Assembly (NCBI GenBank): GCA_030430075.1
Contig: JAUIGN010000012.1
Location: 62,001-126,000 of the forward strand
Source of the DNA: a bacterium
Lineage (GTDB): Bacteria > Planctomycetota > Planctomycetia > Pirellulales > Pirellulaceae
DNA: 64,000 bases
Direction of reading: 5' to 3'
The notes beneath the pieces were generated by a model. That model was not told the DNA's origin. It made no database searches and worked only from the letters and a program-made list of their open reading frames with translations. Positions within the stretch are counted from its first letter, which is position 1; every line of letters starts with the position of its first letter. Made by a program: the position numbers and the translations under genes. This document shows positions 1 to 8,576 of this stretch, in pieces.

Positions 1-136
1 CGCCCGACTGTCTCCTGGACTGGATGAAGGAGAGCGCGGCCACCGACAGGCAGGTCAGACCGACGGCAATGCCGATCACCGTGGGGGGCGGGAGGTGCCT
101 TAGCGCGCGAACAGAGAGCGATGAAGAGTATTGCAT
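1..136 (-). CDS. N-terminus of an unidentified membrane protein, cut by the window edge
   Basis: An open frame begins at the ATG at 136-134 and runs without a stop through the left edge, giving 45 residues. Residues 19-38 form one hydrophobic stretch (TVIGIAVGLTCLSVAALSF) preceded by a short basic segment and followed by SRRQSG, which fits a signal anchor or first transmembrane helix. No strong ribosome binding site precedes it. It lies on the same strand as the methanofuran-type genes and about 245 bp downstream of them, so it may be the next gene of that transcript. No function can be assigned from this fragment. The frame is short enough that chance cannot be excluded. Confidence 0.45.
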   Translation of the reverse strand, partial: MQYSSSLSVRALRHLPPPTVIGIAVGLTCLSVAALSFIQSRRQSG

Positions 137-381
137 CGGGCAAGCTCGAGACTGGCGGGGGGCTGGTGGGTGGGGACGCTGTCTGCAATGCGCGGCTGCT
201 CGCTGGGTACAGCGCACAACGGGACACAGGCGGCTATCCGAAATGTGGCTCAGCAAAATCCGCTACAGGTCAAGATTCGAACTGCCAGATCAAGAGAAGG
301 GGCGGTTCGCGGCCGGGTTGCGCCGAATCTGTCGGTTGTGCGTCCGCAGGCGAGTCACACGGACGGATGGAGCGACACACG

Positions 382-1020
382 TCACAAGCGGTCCCAACTT
401 GCCGGGTTCCGCAGATTGACCCAGGTGATGAGAGGAAGGTCGAGTGCGAGGGGTGGGAAATGGCGGTCGACCAGCCCCTGCTCGGCGGCCAACGACCAAT
501 CCGACGAGGCCGGGCCGTCGGTCGACTTGAAGAGCACGACCTCACTGGCCGCCAGGACGTACGCCAGTCGCCCGGCGATCGAATCACTGGTCGACGACCA
601 GTCACGGCGAATCCGGATTCCCGGCTGGCGACCTTCCCGATCGGCCAACCACTGGTAGACGTCAAATACCCTGACCTGTGGGGTCTCGGCCTCACGCAGC
701 GACTGAAGTTCCTGCCAGGTGGCGACTGGAGCCGGCAGTTGCAGGCGCCGCGCGAGCAGGATCGCCGTGCAACTCATCGCTCGAATGCTCATCCAATGCG
801 ACGTCACCGCATCAAGGGCCAGCCGCCGATCGAGACGTCGGATTTCGTCAACCAGTTTGCCGCCTCCGGCGACCAGGATGTCGTGCGGGCGATCGTCGGT
901 GGCGCCGGAAGCGGCGGGCGCCCGCTGATCCTGGCTCAGCCATTCATCCAGCCAGCGGGCCAACGCCGCCTCGTCCAGCAGGCTGCCACCGACTTTCAGC
1001 ACGCGGACCCGGCGCCCCAT
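382..1020 (-). CDS. mfnE: Amino-acid-kinase-fold protein, MfnE-like (methanofuran pathway kinase)
   Basis: This 212-residue protein opens with a kinase-type phosphate-binding segment, VLKVGGSLLDE (residues 8-17), and has VAGGGKLVDEIRR near residue 50, as in the amino-acid kinase fold. In methanogens MfnE phosphorylates 5-(aminomethyl)-3-furanmethanol phosphate during methanofuran synthesis, and bacteria using the tetrahydromethanopterin-linked C1 pathway carry homologues. The ATG at 1020-1018 shares its first base with the stop codon of the upstream gene (TGATG), so the two are translationally coupled; this fixes the start although the open frame extends 17 codons further. The specific substrate is inferred from the gene order ATP-grasp, oxoprolinase-like, kinase. 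It could also be a different small-molecule kinase of the fold. Confidence 0.72.
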   Translation of the reverse strand: MGRRVRVLKVGGSLLDEAALARWLDEWLSQDQRAPAASGATDDRPHDILVAGGGKLVDEIRRLDRRLALDAVTSHWMSIRAMSCTAILLARRLQLPAPVATWQELQSLREAETPQVRVFDVYQWLADREGRQPGIRIRRDWSSTSDSIAGRLAYVLAASEVVLFKSTDGPASSDWSLAAEQGLVDRHFPPLALDLPLITWVNLRNPASWDRL

Positions 1021-2030
1021 CACAAGGCCGCTTCTGACGCGAGTGCGGCGACGGCGTGTGCCGGTGCACAACGGGAGACCGGCTCACCCAATTTCATCTT
1101 CAGCGACACCAGTTCGCCCCCCACCCCGGCCGCGGCGAGTGCGCGCCGGGCGAGGAATTCGCCTTCGCCTGAGACGACCACCGCGGCGGGCGGCGAACGC
1201 ATCGCGCGTCGGACCGCATCGATTCCGGCAGCGACCAGCGCCGTCTGCGCGGCGGCCACCTGGTCGGCCATTGCAAGCGCGTCTTGTATGGTGACGTCGG
1301 CAGGGTCCGCGCAAACCATCCGCCCGATCCGGCCGCGTGCGGCGTCTTGGGTTGCCGGCCGGCCATCTGCCGTATCACAATCCGCCGGCTGTTCGCGAAG
1401 GTCACCGGTCAGCAGGTAAACGTCCCGGGACGTCGCAAACCACTCGCAGGCGACCGGGCAGAGGGCGCCCCGCCAGGGGAGCCGATCCACGAGTCCGCAG
1501 ATCGGGGTGCGAAGGACCCCGGTATAGACCAGCTCGCGCCGTATCAGCCGTGCGGTGTCCGTACCGGCGGCTTGCACCTGGCCATCCGCATCGATGGGAA
1601 TGACGTCGCAGGTTGTCGAACCGATATCGACCATCAGCGCTGGTTGTTGGCCCGCATAGCGGCGGGCAAAGCGAGCGACAGCATGCCAGTTGGCGGCGGC
1701 GACCTGTTGGACTCGCGCCCGCGCGTCTGCGGACGAATGAAACGCGCCATTGGTCGAGTAGACGAGGACCGGTCGACCCGCGGCGGCGGTGTCGACGGCG
1801 TCAAGGATCCGCACGACACCAGCGGACTTGCTGGCAAAGCAGTCGGCCAACTCACCCGTCATCGTCACGGCCAGGCCGTTGCATTCCGGCGCATCGCTCA
1901 AGAGGAGTGTCAGCTCGGCTGCCAGATCATCGGGACGCTGCCAGAGGGCAAACGGCCGGCAGGTCGCATATCCCTGACCGTCGGCGACCTTGATGTTCGC
2001 ACCGCCAATATCGAGGCCTAACCACGGCAT
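1020..2030 (-). CDS. mfnF: MfnF-like protein (H4MPT-linked C1 transfer pathway, hydantoinase/oxoprolinase fold)
   Basis: The 336-residue product has the sugar-kinase-like ATPase signatures LDIGGANIK (residues 6-14) and VDIGSTTCDVIPI (134-146), and TMTGELADCF at 56-65, typical of the family annotated as H4MPT-linked C1 transfer pathway protein. In methanogens MfnF condenses the furan diphosphate with gamma-glutamyltyramine to make the core of methanofuran. The start overlaps the end of the ATP-grasp gene by 13 bp and its stop overlaps the kinase start by 1 bp, so the three genes are one tight operon. The family assignment is firm from the motifs; the reaction is transferred from archaeal work. 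Confidence 0.82.
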   Translation of the reverse strand: MPWLGLDIGGANIKVADGQGYATCRPFALWQRPDDLAAELTLLLSDAPECNGLAVTMTGELADCFASKSAGVVRILDAVDTAAAGRPVLVYSTNGAFHSSADARARVQQVAAANWHAVARFARRYAGQQPALMVDIGSTTCDVIPIDADGQVQAAGTDTARLIRRELVYTGVLRTPICGLVDRLPWRGALCPVACEWFATSRDVYLLTGDLREQPADCDTADGRPATQDAARGRIGRMVCADPADVTIQDALAMADQVAAAQTALVAAGIDAVRRAMRSPPAAVVVSGEGEFLARRALAAAGVGGELVSLKMKLGEPVSRCAPAHAVAALASEAAL

Positions 2031-3073
2031 GCGCCGGCTCCACCGAGTGTCTCTGCGATTCGAAAGGTGAGGCGCCGTTCGCTCCAGGCGACGGACGCCG
2101 GGCGGCCGGCAACCATGTCCAGCATGGCGGTTGCCAGGTTCGACGTCGCCAATTGTCGGAGCCCGACGTACGAGGTCGTCAGCCGCGGGTTGACTTCAAT
2201 GACGACATCCTGGCTCCCATCTTGTGCGGCGCCGAGCACCAAATCAATGCCCACAAAGCCGTTCGTTTGCGGGAGTGCCGCCATGGCTCGTCGAGCTAAG
2301 GCGATTGCCCGCTGGCGCTGAGCGTGCGCAAGCGGCCAGCGGCCACCGAGGTAGCGAAAGGTGTCATCATTCGGCTGCAATTGCCGGCCGGGCTCGAGGA
2401 CCAATGTCTGCGCGGGGCCGCAGATTACAGCGACGCTGGCGGCGAGCCCCGGATGGAATGTCTCCAGCCGCCAGCCAGGCCGGTGCCATGGGACGGCCTC
2501 GAGGTCACGTCGACCCCGCAGGAGGCGAACATCCAGCGAGCCGGCACCGCAATTCGGCTTGATGATGGCGGGAAGCGGAACCTTGTCGGGTTGGCTGATC
2601 GCCAGGGACGGCGAGATCGGCTGAGGGACGGCAATCCCGGACGCGGCCAATCGTGCAGCGAGCCGCGACTTGTCGGCCGCCAGGGCAACAAAGTCGGCAT
2701 CCGGAGAGATCAGCCGACCGCCGGCTTGCTGAACCCAACGGCATCGGCCGGTAAGCAATCCATCAAATTCCGGGGCGATCAAGAGGGTGGCGTCAGCCTT
2801 GGCTGCCGTCGCTGCCAGGATCCGGCGTTCTTCGCTGGGGCTGCCGACGTGGTGAACGCTGCAGCCCTCAGGCCAGAACGGGGACAAGCGCCTGTCGGCC
2901 AGCACGTGCACTTCGGTGTTACCGCTGCGCTGCAAGTCGGCTGTCATGGCCTGCAGCATTGCAGTGCCTTCGGTGAGCAGCGAACCCGCGGGCGGAGAAT
3001 CGGAATTCGTCGCCCAGCAACCTCCGCCCGTCACGAATTCGTAAACCAGAATTCGGTTGACGCCCATTGGCAC
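2018..3073 (-). CDS. mfnD: ATP-grasp protein, MfnD-like tyramine--L-glutamate ligase
   Basis: This 351-residue protein has ATP-grasp features: AIIKPNCGAGSLDVRLL (residues 169-185), GIDLVLG (275-281) and the metal-binding strand VIEVNPRLTTSYVGL (291-305). Its opening, ILVYEFVTGGGC, is typical of the MfnD group. MfnD joins glutamate to tyramine, an early step of methanofuran synthesis. It is first in a three-gene operon with the oxoprolinase-like and kinase genes, which is the main reason for this call over a generic ATP-grasp ligase. Two in-frame ATGs (3073 and 3067) are possible starts. Its 5' end is only about 60 bp from the end of the suf operon, so readthrough from suf is possible. Confidence 0.8.
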   Translation of the reverse strand: MPMGVNRILVYEFVTGGGCWATNSDSPPAGSLLTEGTAMLQAMTADLQRSGNTEVHVLADRRLSPFWPEGCSVHHVGSPSEERRILAATAAKADATLLIAPEFDGLLTGRCRWVQQAGGRLISPDADFVALAADKSRLAARLAASGIAVPQPISPSLAISQPDKVPLPAIIKPNCGAGSLDVRLLRGRRDLEAVPWHRPGWRLETFHPGLAASVAVICGPAQTLVLEPGRQLQPNDDTFRYLGGRWPLAHAQRQRAIALARRAMAALPQTNGFVGIDLVLGAAQDGSQDVVIEVNPRLTTSYVGLRQLATSNLATAMLDMVAGRPASVAWSERRLTFRIAETLGGAGACRG

Positions 3074-3133
3074 AACTCGCCCGTCGCGTGAGCCGGCCAG
3101 TCCGCGGGGCGACCGCCGGTGCGGCGACCGTGG

Positions 3134-3454
3134 TTAGAAGATGCCCAGTTGATCGCGGGCATCGTCCGTCATGCGGTCGGGCGTCCAGGGAGGATCGAGC
3201 ACGATTTTCACTTCCACGTCCCCCACTTCCTCCAATTGGCCGACCATCTGCTTGCTGTTGCCGATCAACTGCGGGCCGGCGGGGCAGGCCGGACTGGTCA
3301 TCGTCATGTCAATCTTGATGTCCTTCTGTTCGTCATCTGCGCGGTCGACAATCTCGACGTTGTAGATAAGTCCCAGGTCGACAATGTTCACGAAGAGCTC
3401 AGGATCGATGACTTTCTTGAGTTCTTCCATCACGGCATCTTCGCTAAGCGCCAT
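3134..3454 (-). CDS. sufT: MIP18-family (DUF59) iron-sulfur assembly protein, SufT-like
   Basis: This 106-residue protein is a bare MIP18/DUF59 domain, with an IDPELFVNIVDLGLIYNVEI segment near residue 16 and the conserved TSPACPAGP motif around residue 53 containing the family cysteine. Members of this family help load or mature Fe-S proteins, and those encoded at the end of suf operons are called SufT. It follows the Rieske gene with a 12-bp gap and ends the operon. There is no fused ATPase, so it is not the ApbC-type two-domain form. Confidence 0.88.
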   Translation of the reverse strand: MALSEDAVMEELKKVIDPELFVNIVDLGLIYNVEIVDRADDEQKDIKIDMTMTSPACPAGPQLIGNSKQMVGQLEEVGDVEVKIVLDPPWTPDRMTDDARDQLGIF

Positions 3455-3466
3455 CCGTCGGATCCT

Positions 3467-3784
3467 CTATTCGAAGTTCAGGCTGACCAGAATGTCGTCG
3501 CCTTCGACTTTGACCTGATGCACGATGGTCGGCTCGGTGGCGGGCATCGTACGAGCCGCACCGGTTCGAATGTCGAACCTGGCACCATGGCGAGGGCAGG
3601 CGATTTCGTGGTCGATTAGTGTCCCGTCGCCGAGTGGCCCGCCGTCGTGCGTGCAAACGTCGTCGATACAGTGAAATTCACCGCCGACGTGCAGCAGGAC
3701 GACCAGGCGTTCGTCGACTTCCAGTGTCAACCGGCCAGGGTCTGGGATGTCGGTCACCTTGGCGACCTTTTGAAACTCGGACAT
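3467..3784 (-). CDS. Rieske [2Fe-2S] ferredoxin of the suf operon
   Basis: The 105-residue product is a free-standing Rieske domain. Both cluster-binding boxes are intact: C44-T-H46 in CTHDGGPLGDG and C63-x2-H66 in CPRHGARF. Such small Rieske proteins resemble the ferredoxin subunits of non-heme iron oxygenases and NirD. Here it lies 2 bp after the sufD stop and 12 bp before sufT, so it is almost certainly co-translated with them. In this setting it could deliver electrons for cluster assembly, but that role is inferred only from position. No partner oxygenase is encoded nearby. Confidence 0.9.
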   Translation of the reverse strand: MSEFQKVAKVTDIPDPGRLTLEVDERLVVLLHVGGEFHCIDDVCTHDGGPLGDGTLIDHEIACPRHGARFDIRTGAARTMPATEPTIVHQVKVEGDDILVSLNFE

Positions 3785-3786
3785 GA

Positions 3787-5097
3787 CTATTCGTACTCGC
3801 GTACGCGACGCGCGATCGCCAGGGCGAGCGCCTCACGGACATTCTCGATCGTGATCCGATCGAAGACATGCTGAAAGAACCCGGTCACGATCATTTGAAT
3901 CGCTTCCTTGCGAGTAAACCCGCGGCAACCGGCATAAAAAATCAATTCTTCGTCGACACGCCCGCTGGTCGAACCGTGGGTGCAGCGCACATCGTCGGCC
4001 TCAATCTCGAGTCCCGGAATCGAGTCGGCACGCGCGTCGGCGGAAAGCAGGAGGTTATCGTTCCGTTGATAACCGTCGGTTTTTTGCGCGGCCGGGTCGA
4101 CCTTGATCATGCCCCGCCACACCGTCCGCGACTTGTCCTGCAAGGCAGCCTTGTAGAGAAAGTCGCTTCGGCAGTTGGCCGCTTCGTGATGTTGAATCGT
4201 GTCGTACGAGAGATGCTGTCGATCCTCGGTAAAGAGGACGCCGTTGACCTGGCAATTGGCACCTTCTCCGACCAAGGCCACGCGTTGGTTGACTTTGGCG
4301 AGCCGGCTGCCGAGAGCGGCGACGGTCCATTGCAGCGACGCATCGCGGTGGACGATCGCCTTCTGGTGGGCGAAATGCCAGACGCCGCGTCCCCAATCCT
4401 GAAAATTGACGAACCGGAGGTGCGACCCCGCCCCCAGAATCAGCTCGACGGCACCACAGTGAAACCCTCCCGCCACGTCAGTCGGGCTGGACGTTTCACA
4501 GAGCAGCGTCGCCTCCGCACCCTCTTCCAGGACGACCAGCACGTGCCCCAGGTCGGTGCCTCCGTCGCTCATGCTTGAGAGCGCATGCAATGGCTCGTCA
4601 ACCGTCACGCCGCGGGGGACGTACAGCACCTGACCGCCGGTCCAAAAGGCGGCATGTAACGAGGCGAATCGATCGTATGTCGGATGGAAGGCACTCTGAA
4701 AGTGCGGCCGCAGCAGGTCGCCATGTTCGGCGAGCATGGTGTCCAGACTGCCGAAAATCACGCCCCGCTCGGCCCAATTCTTGTGAAGGGTGAGATCGAG
4801 CGAATGGCTGTCGAGCGACCGATTGTGGCCGGCCAACGCCACGCCCGGGCAGAGCAGTCCCCCCTTGATGCTGGACGCCGAAGCGTTGGTGGGCTGCGGG
4901 GGAGCGAACCGGTCGAGCTTGAAAAGCCGGATGTCGGTCCGCATCCATTCTTCATGGTTGCGTGCGGGCCAGGGCGTGGCCTGGAAATGATCCCAGGCGG
5001 TGCGGCGGGCGTCGGTCAGCCAGGAAGGCTCGTCGCGGGACGCCAGAAAAGCCTCGAACGTGTCTTGGTTGAATCCCAATTCGGTTGCAGTCGCCAT
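3787..5097 (-). CDS. sufD: Fe-S cluster assembly protein SufD
   Basis: This 436-residue SufD has the usual family length. The conserved C-terminal beta-helix region is visible, including CTHGSTSGRVDEELIFYAGCRG and the RKEAIQMIVTGFF helix shared by SufB and SufD. SufD pairs with SufB and SufC in the SufBC2D scaffold, which builds Fe-S clusters in the cytoplasm and needs SufD for iron entry. The gene lies about 108 bp after sufB and 2 bp before the Rieske ferredoxin. The start at MATATELGF is preceded by a purine-rich stretch in a short spacer. Confidence 0.93.
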   Translation of the reverse strand: MATATELGFNQDTFEAFLASRDEPSWLTDARRTAWDHFQATPWPARNHEEWMRTDIRLFKLDRFAPPQPTNASASSIKGGLLCPGVALAGHNRSLDSHSLDLTLHKNWAERGVIFGSLDTMLAEHGDLLRPHFQSAFHPTYDRFASLHAAFWTGGQVLYVPRGVTVDEPLHALSSMSDGGTDLGHVLVVLEEGAEATLLCETSSPTDVAGGFHCGAVELILGAGSHLRFVNFQDWGRGVWHFAHQKAIVHRDASLQWTVAALGSRLAKVNQRVALVGEGANCQVNGVLFTEDRQHLSYDTIQHHEAANCRSDFLYKAALQDKSRTVWRGMIKVDPAAQKTDGYQRNDNLLLSADARADSIPGLEIEADDVRCTHGSTSGRVDEELIFYAGCRGFTRKEAIQMIVTGFFQHVFDRITIENVREALALAIARRVREYE

Positions 5098-5205
5098 GAG
5101 TCGAGGGGGGGCGCCGAGCGCCAGTTTAGGAGGTGAAAAATTCGAGCGGGCAAGGGCGGCCGCTGTCGAGCGTCACGGGGTGGGCGGTTTGCGGGGCGGC
5201 GGAGC

Positions 5206-6618
5206 TTAGCCCACCGAACCCTCCATCTGTAGTTGAATCAGGCGATTCATCTCGACCGCATACTCCATCGGCAGTTCCTTCACCAAGGGCTCGATGAAGC
5301 CGCTGACAATCATTGTGGCCGCCTCGGACTCCGTGATCCCGCGGCTGGTCAAGTAGAACAGTTGCTCTTCACCGATCCGCGAAACGCTCGCCTCGTGACC
5401 GATGGACACGTCCTGCTCGGCCACTTCAATGTAGGGATAGGTGTCGCTTCGGCTTTCCGGGTCGAGGATCAGTGCGTCGCAAACGACGTTATTCTTCGAG
5501 TGCTTGGCGCCTTTCTCCACGCGGACCAGGCCGCGGTAACTGCTCCGCCCGCCGTTCTTGGAGATCGACTTGGAGATGATCTGACCGGTGGTATGTGGGG
5601 CGCAGTGGACCAGTTTGGCGCCGGCATCTTGATGCTGACCCTTGCTGGAGAAAGCGATGGAGAGGATCTCGCCATGAGCACCCGGCTCCATCATGTAGAC
5701 GGCGGGGTACTTCATGGTGAGCTGGCTGCCCAGGTTGCCGTCGACCCATTCCATGGTCGCATCCCCGTATGCCATGGCTCGCTTGGTGACCAGGTTGTAG
5801 ATGTTGTTGGCCCAGTTTTGAATCGTCGTGTAGCGGCAGCGGGCGTTCCGTTTGACGCAGACTTCGACGACCGCCGAGTGCAGGCTTTCGGTCGTGTACA
5901 TCGGTGCCGTGCAGCCTTCGACGTAATGGATCTCGGCACCCTCGTCGACGATGATCAACGTCCGCTCGAATTGACCCATGTTCTCCGCGTTGATTCGGAA
6001 ATAGGCCTGCAGCGGGAAGTCGATCTTGACGCCCGGCGGAACATAGATGAACGATCCGCCCGACCAGACGGCCGAGTTGAGGGCCGCGAACTTGTTGTCG
6101 TGCGGTGGAATGATCGTCCCGAAGTACTCGCGTACCAGGTCGGGATGTTCGCGGACGGCCGTATCCGTGTCGGTGAAGATAACGCCTTGCTTGGCCAGAT
6201 CTTCCTGCAGCGAACCGTAGACCACTTCGCTTTCGAACTGGGCCTTGACCCCCGCCAGGTACTCGCGTTCCGCCTCCGGGATTCCCAATTTCTCGAACGT
6301 GTCCTTGATCTCGGACGGCACATCGTCCCAGGACTTGCCCTGGTGGTCGGTCGGCTTGAGGTAGTAGTAGATGTCTTGGAAGTCGAGCTTCAGGTTTCCG
6401 CCCCACTTCGGCATCGGCTTCGCTTCAAAGATGTCGTAGCTTTCCAGGCGAAAGTCACGCATCCATTCCGGTTCGCCCTTCATTTCGGAAATCTGGGCGA
6501 CGATCTCCCGGGAGATCCCCTTTTCCGCCTTGAAGACGGCGGTGCTTTCCGTACGAAAGTTGTACTTGTTGATTTCGCCGATTTCGTTGGTGGAGGTACC
6601 CGTAATGTCGGTGGCCAT
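5206..6618 (-). CDS. sufB: Fe-S cluster assembly scaffold protein SufB
   Basis: The 470-residue product matches SufB over its full length: the N-terminal region with [13 protein letters not shown], the central [15 protein letters not shown] and [20 protein letters not shown] segments, and the C-terminal [20 protein letters not shown]. SufB is the scaffold on which the nascent cluster forms together with SufC and SufD. It is the most conserved protein of this operon. It follows sufC with a gap of about 82 bp and precedes sufD. No desulfurase gene (sufS) or sufU/sufE is encoded in this operon, so sulfur delivery must come from elsewhere in the genome. Confidence 0.96.
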   Translation of the reverse strand: MATDITGTSTNEIGEINKYNFRTESTAVFKAEKGISREIVAQISEMKGEPEWMRDFRLESYDIFEAKPMPKWGGNLKLDFQDIYYYLKPTDHQGKSWDDVPSEIKDTFEKLGIPEAEREYLAGVKAQFESEVVYGSLQEDLAKQGVIFTDTDTAVREHPDLVREYFGTIIPPHDNKFAALNSAVWSGGSFIYVPPGVKIDFPLQAYFRINAENMGQFERTLIIVDEGAEIHYVEGCTAPMYTTESLHSAVVEVCVKRNARCRYTTIQNWANNIYNLVTKRAMAYGDATMEWVDGNLGSQLTMKYPAVYMMEPGAHGEILSIAFSSKGQHQDAGAKLVHCAPHTTGQIISKSISKNGGRSSYRGLVRVEKGAKHSKNNVVCDALILDPESRSDTYPYIEVAEQDVSIGHEASVSRIGEEQLFYLTSRGITESEAATMIVSGFIEPLVKELPMEYAVEMNRLIQLQMEGSVG

Positions 6619-6700
6619 GACAATCCTTCATGATTTCCGCGGGGCGGACTTGGTGACGACGTGAACGTAGTTTGCTCCAGCGGTAACCGGAGCCGGCAGG

Positions 6701-7525
6701 TTAGCCGACCGAGTGAGGTTCTTCGGTTTCGAGCATCGCCTGGTTGGCGGCCTCGGCTTGCGGGTAGGCTTTTCGGATCCGCTCGTAGCCGTGGCCATGC
6801 AATTCGGTAGCCAGTTCGACGCCGCCCGTTTCCACGATTCGCCCACCCAGGATGACGTGCGTGAAGTCGGGCGGATTGTGCACCAGCAACTTGTCGTGAT
6901 GCGTGATGATCAACAGCCCCATCTTGTCGCGGCCAATCTCGGCAATACTCTCCGAAGCCAGCCGGACGGCGTCGGCGTCGAGCCCGCTGTCCGTTTCATC
7001 CAGAATCGCGAACTTCGGTTGCAGCATCGCCAGGGTGAGAATCTCTGCCCGTTTCATTTCCCCGCCGGAGAAGCCGTCGTTGACGTAGCGTCGAGCGAAC
7101 TCGACGTCCATCTTGAGCTGCTCCATCTTTCCCTTGAGCTCCTTGCGAAACTCGCGCATCGGAATCAGCTCTTCTCCCTCTTTGCGGTCCGGCTGGCGAA
7201 TATTCGTGGTGGCATGGCGGAGGAAATCGGCCATCTTGACCCCCGGAATCGCCACCGGCCGCTGGAATGCCATGAAGATGCCGCTGCGAGCACGCTCGTC
7301 CGGTGACATTTCCAGGACATCGACGCCGTTGAGTTCAATCGAACCCTGGGTGACCTCGTATTTGGGGTGACCGCTGATTGCCAGGCCCAGCGTGCTCTTG
7401 CCGGAGCCATTCGGCCCCATCAAGGCGTGGGTCTCGCCTCGGTTCATGGTCAGGTTCACGCCGCGCAGGATCGGCTTGCCGTCGACCGCGACGTGCAGGT
7501 CACGAATCGTCAATGTGTCGGACAT
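6701..7525 (-). CDS. sufC: Fe-S cluster assembly ATPase SufC
   Basis: This 274-residue ABC-type ATPase has Walker A GPNGSGKST (residues 37-45), the signature FSGGEMKR (152-159), Walker B FAILDETDSGLD (172-183) and the H-loop ITHH (207-210). The signature GGEMKR and the DETDSGLD box are typical of SufC rather than transporters. SufC drives the conformational change of the SufBC2D scaffold. The start at MSDTLTIRDL is chosen because it gives the normal family N-terminus; the frame stays open upstream and an ATG at 7546 would add seven residues. Neither start has a good ribosome binding site. Confidence 0.94.
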   Translation of the reverse strand: MSDTLTIRDLHVAVDGKPILRGVNLTMNRGETHALMGPNGSGKSTLGLAISGHPKYEVTQGSIELNGVDVLEMSPDERARSGIFMAFQRPVAIPGVKMADFLRHATTNIRQPDRKEGEELIPMREFRKELKGKMEQLKMDVEFARRYVNDGFSGGEMKRAEILTLAMLQPKFAILDETDSGLDADAVRLASESIAEIGRDKMGLLIITHHDKLLVHNPPDFTHVILGGRIVETGGVELATELHGHGYERIRKAYPQAEAANQAMLETEEPHSVG

Positions 7526-7860
7526 GGAGTTCGTTGTCTGGATCATGGGAGTAAAAAAAGTCTGTCGCGTTGGGCTGAGGATCCCCAAGAGGGGTCGCCT
7601 TGTCATACTATTGTTGTGGGACGCGGTTGCCGAACGACCGACAACAGCTGTCGAGCCGCGCCGGTCAAACCGCCCGTGACGTACCTTCGCGGCTCGCCGG
7701 TTTTCGGCGGCCACAACGTAATGCACGTCGGGGACGTTGTATCTGCGTCGCCCGCAGGTGGGGGCGATGTGTCCGTATTCGAGTCACGTTTGCGCGACCA
7801 ACTCGAGCGGCGCCGAATCGGCTCGGCGTCGGTTCGGTCTCGCTTCACTGCCCGGCCCGA
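7526..7860. other. 335-bp spacer between nuoB and sufC
   Basis: No convincing gene is present on either strand. The spacing is unusually long for an operon and could hold an internal promoter for sufCBD on the minus strand, for example around a TAGTAT element near 7600, but no convincing -35 element is paired with it. A short CCCC-TCTT-GGGG dyad occurs near 7580-7595 and is too small to call a terminator. Confidence 0.4.
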
Positions 7861-8490
7861 CTAGCCGGTAATCTTCTGGTGACTGGTGAGCGGCGTCTGG
7901 TCAGCCGGAGCCTCGACGTAGCCCGAGTGGTGCGGCACGGGCAGTTCATCGTCAACCTTGATGCCCTGCTGAAAAGCACGCCCACTGCCGCCGGCTGCCG
8001 CTCGCTTGGCGATCCGGTGGCCCTTAATTTTGTCCTGAATCCGCATCAAGCCCTCCAGCAACGATTCGGGGCGCGGCGGGCAGCCGGGAACGTACACGTC
8101 AACCGGCACGACCAGGTCGACGCCCTTGACCACATGGTATCCCCATTTGAAGTAAGGACCGCCGCCGACGGTGCAGGCACCCATGGCGATCACGAACTTC
8201 GGATCGGGCATCTGGTTGTAAAGCCGCCTTACCCGGCTGGCCATCTTGTACGTCACCGTACCGGCCACAATCATCAGGTCGGCCTGGCGGGGCGAAGCAC
8301 GAAAAGCACCAGCTCCGAAACGGTCAATATCGTAACGGCTGGCCCCGGTGGCCATCATCTCGATCGCACAGCAAGCCAGTCCGAAGGTCATCGGCCACAC
8401 GCTGGATTGCCGCGCCCAGTTGACGGCCTGCTCGACCGTCGTCGTAATTACGTTCTCCTCGAAGCGGCCTTCAATCCATGGCTGTGTCAT
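7861..8490 (-). CDS. nuoB: NADH-quinone oxidoreductase subunit B (NuoB), apparently orphan
   Basis: This 209-residue protein is a full NuoB/PSST subunit. All four ligands of the N2 [4Fe-4S] cluster are present: C40 and C41 in [11 protein letters not shown]106 in [12 protein letters not shown] and C137 in VPGCPPRPE. In complex I this subunit passes electrons to quinone. The start at [10 protein letters not shown] was chosen because it matches the family N-terminus. No other nuo gene is encoded in the window; the gene sits between sufR and sufC on the same strand. It may serve an ordinary complex I encoded elsewhere, or another membrane-bound NiFe-hydrogenase-like complex. Confidence 0.92.
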   Translation of the reverse strand: MTQPWIEGRFEENVITTTVEQAVNWARQSSVWPMTFGLACCAIEMMATGASRYDIDRFGAGAFRASPRQADLMIVAGTVTYKMASRVRRLYNQMPDPKFVIAMGACTVGGGPYFKWGYHVVKGVDLVVPVDVYVPGCPPRPESLLEGLMRIQDKIKGHRIAKRAAAGGSGRAFQQGIKVDDELPVPHHSGYVEAPADQTPLTSHQKITG

Positions 8491-8576
8491 AGCGTTTCTC
8501 AGCGATTCGTTGTTCCAAGACAGTTGACGGGTTGACGCACTGCTGCAAGTACAAAACCTACGCAAACTGGTCACAT

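Noticed and set aside
262-300. tRNA T-loop-like sequence around GATTCGAACTGCC
   Set aside because: The flanking bases cannot form a T stem and no acceptor or anticodon arm can be built around it.
121-1419. Plus-strand frame across the mfnE/mfnF region
   Set aside because: The minus-strand genes overlap tightly and carry clear family motifs; the plus frame does not.
5233-6633. Long plus-strand open frame opposite sufB
   Set aside because: SufB is certain on the minus strand. The antisense frame is a GC-bias shadow without ribosome binding site.
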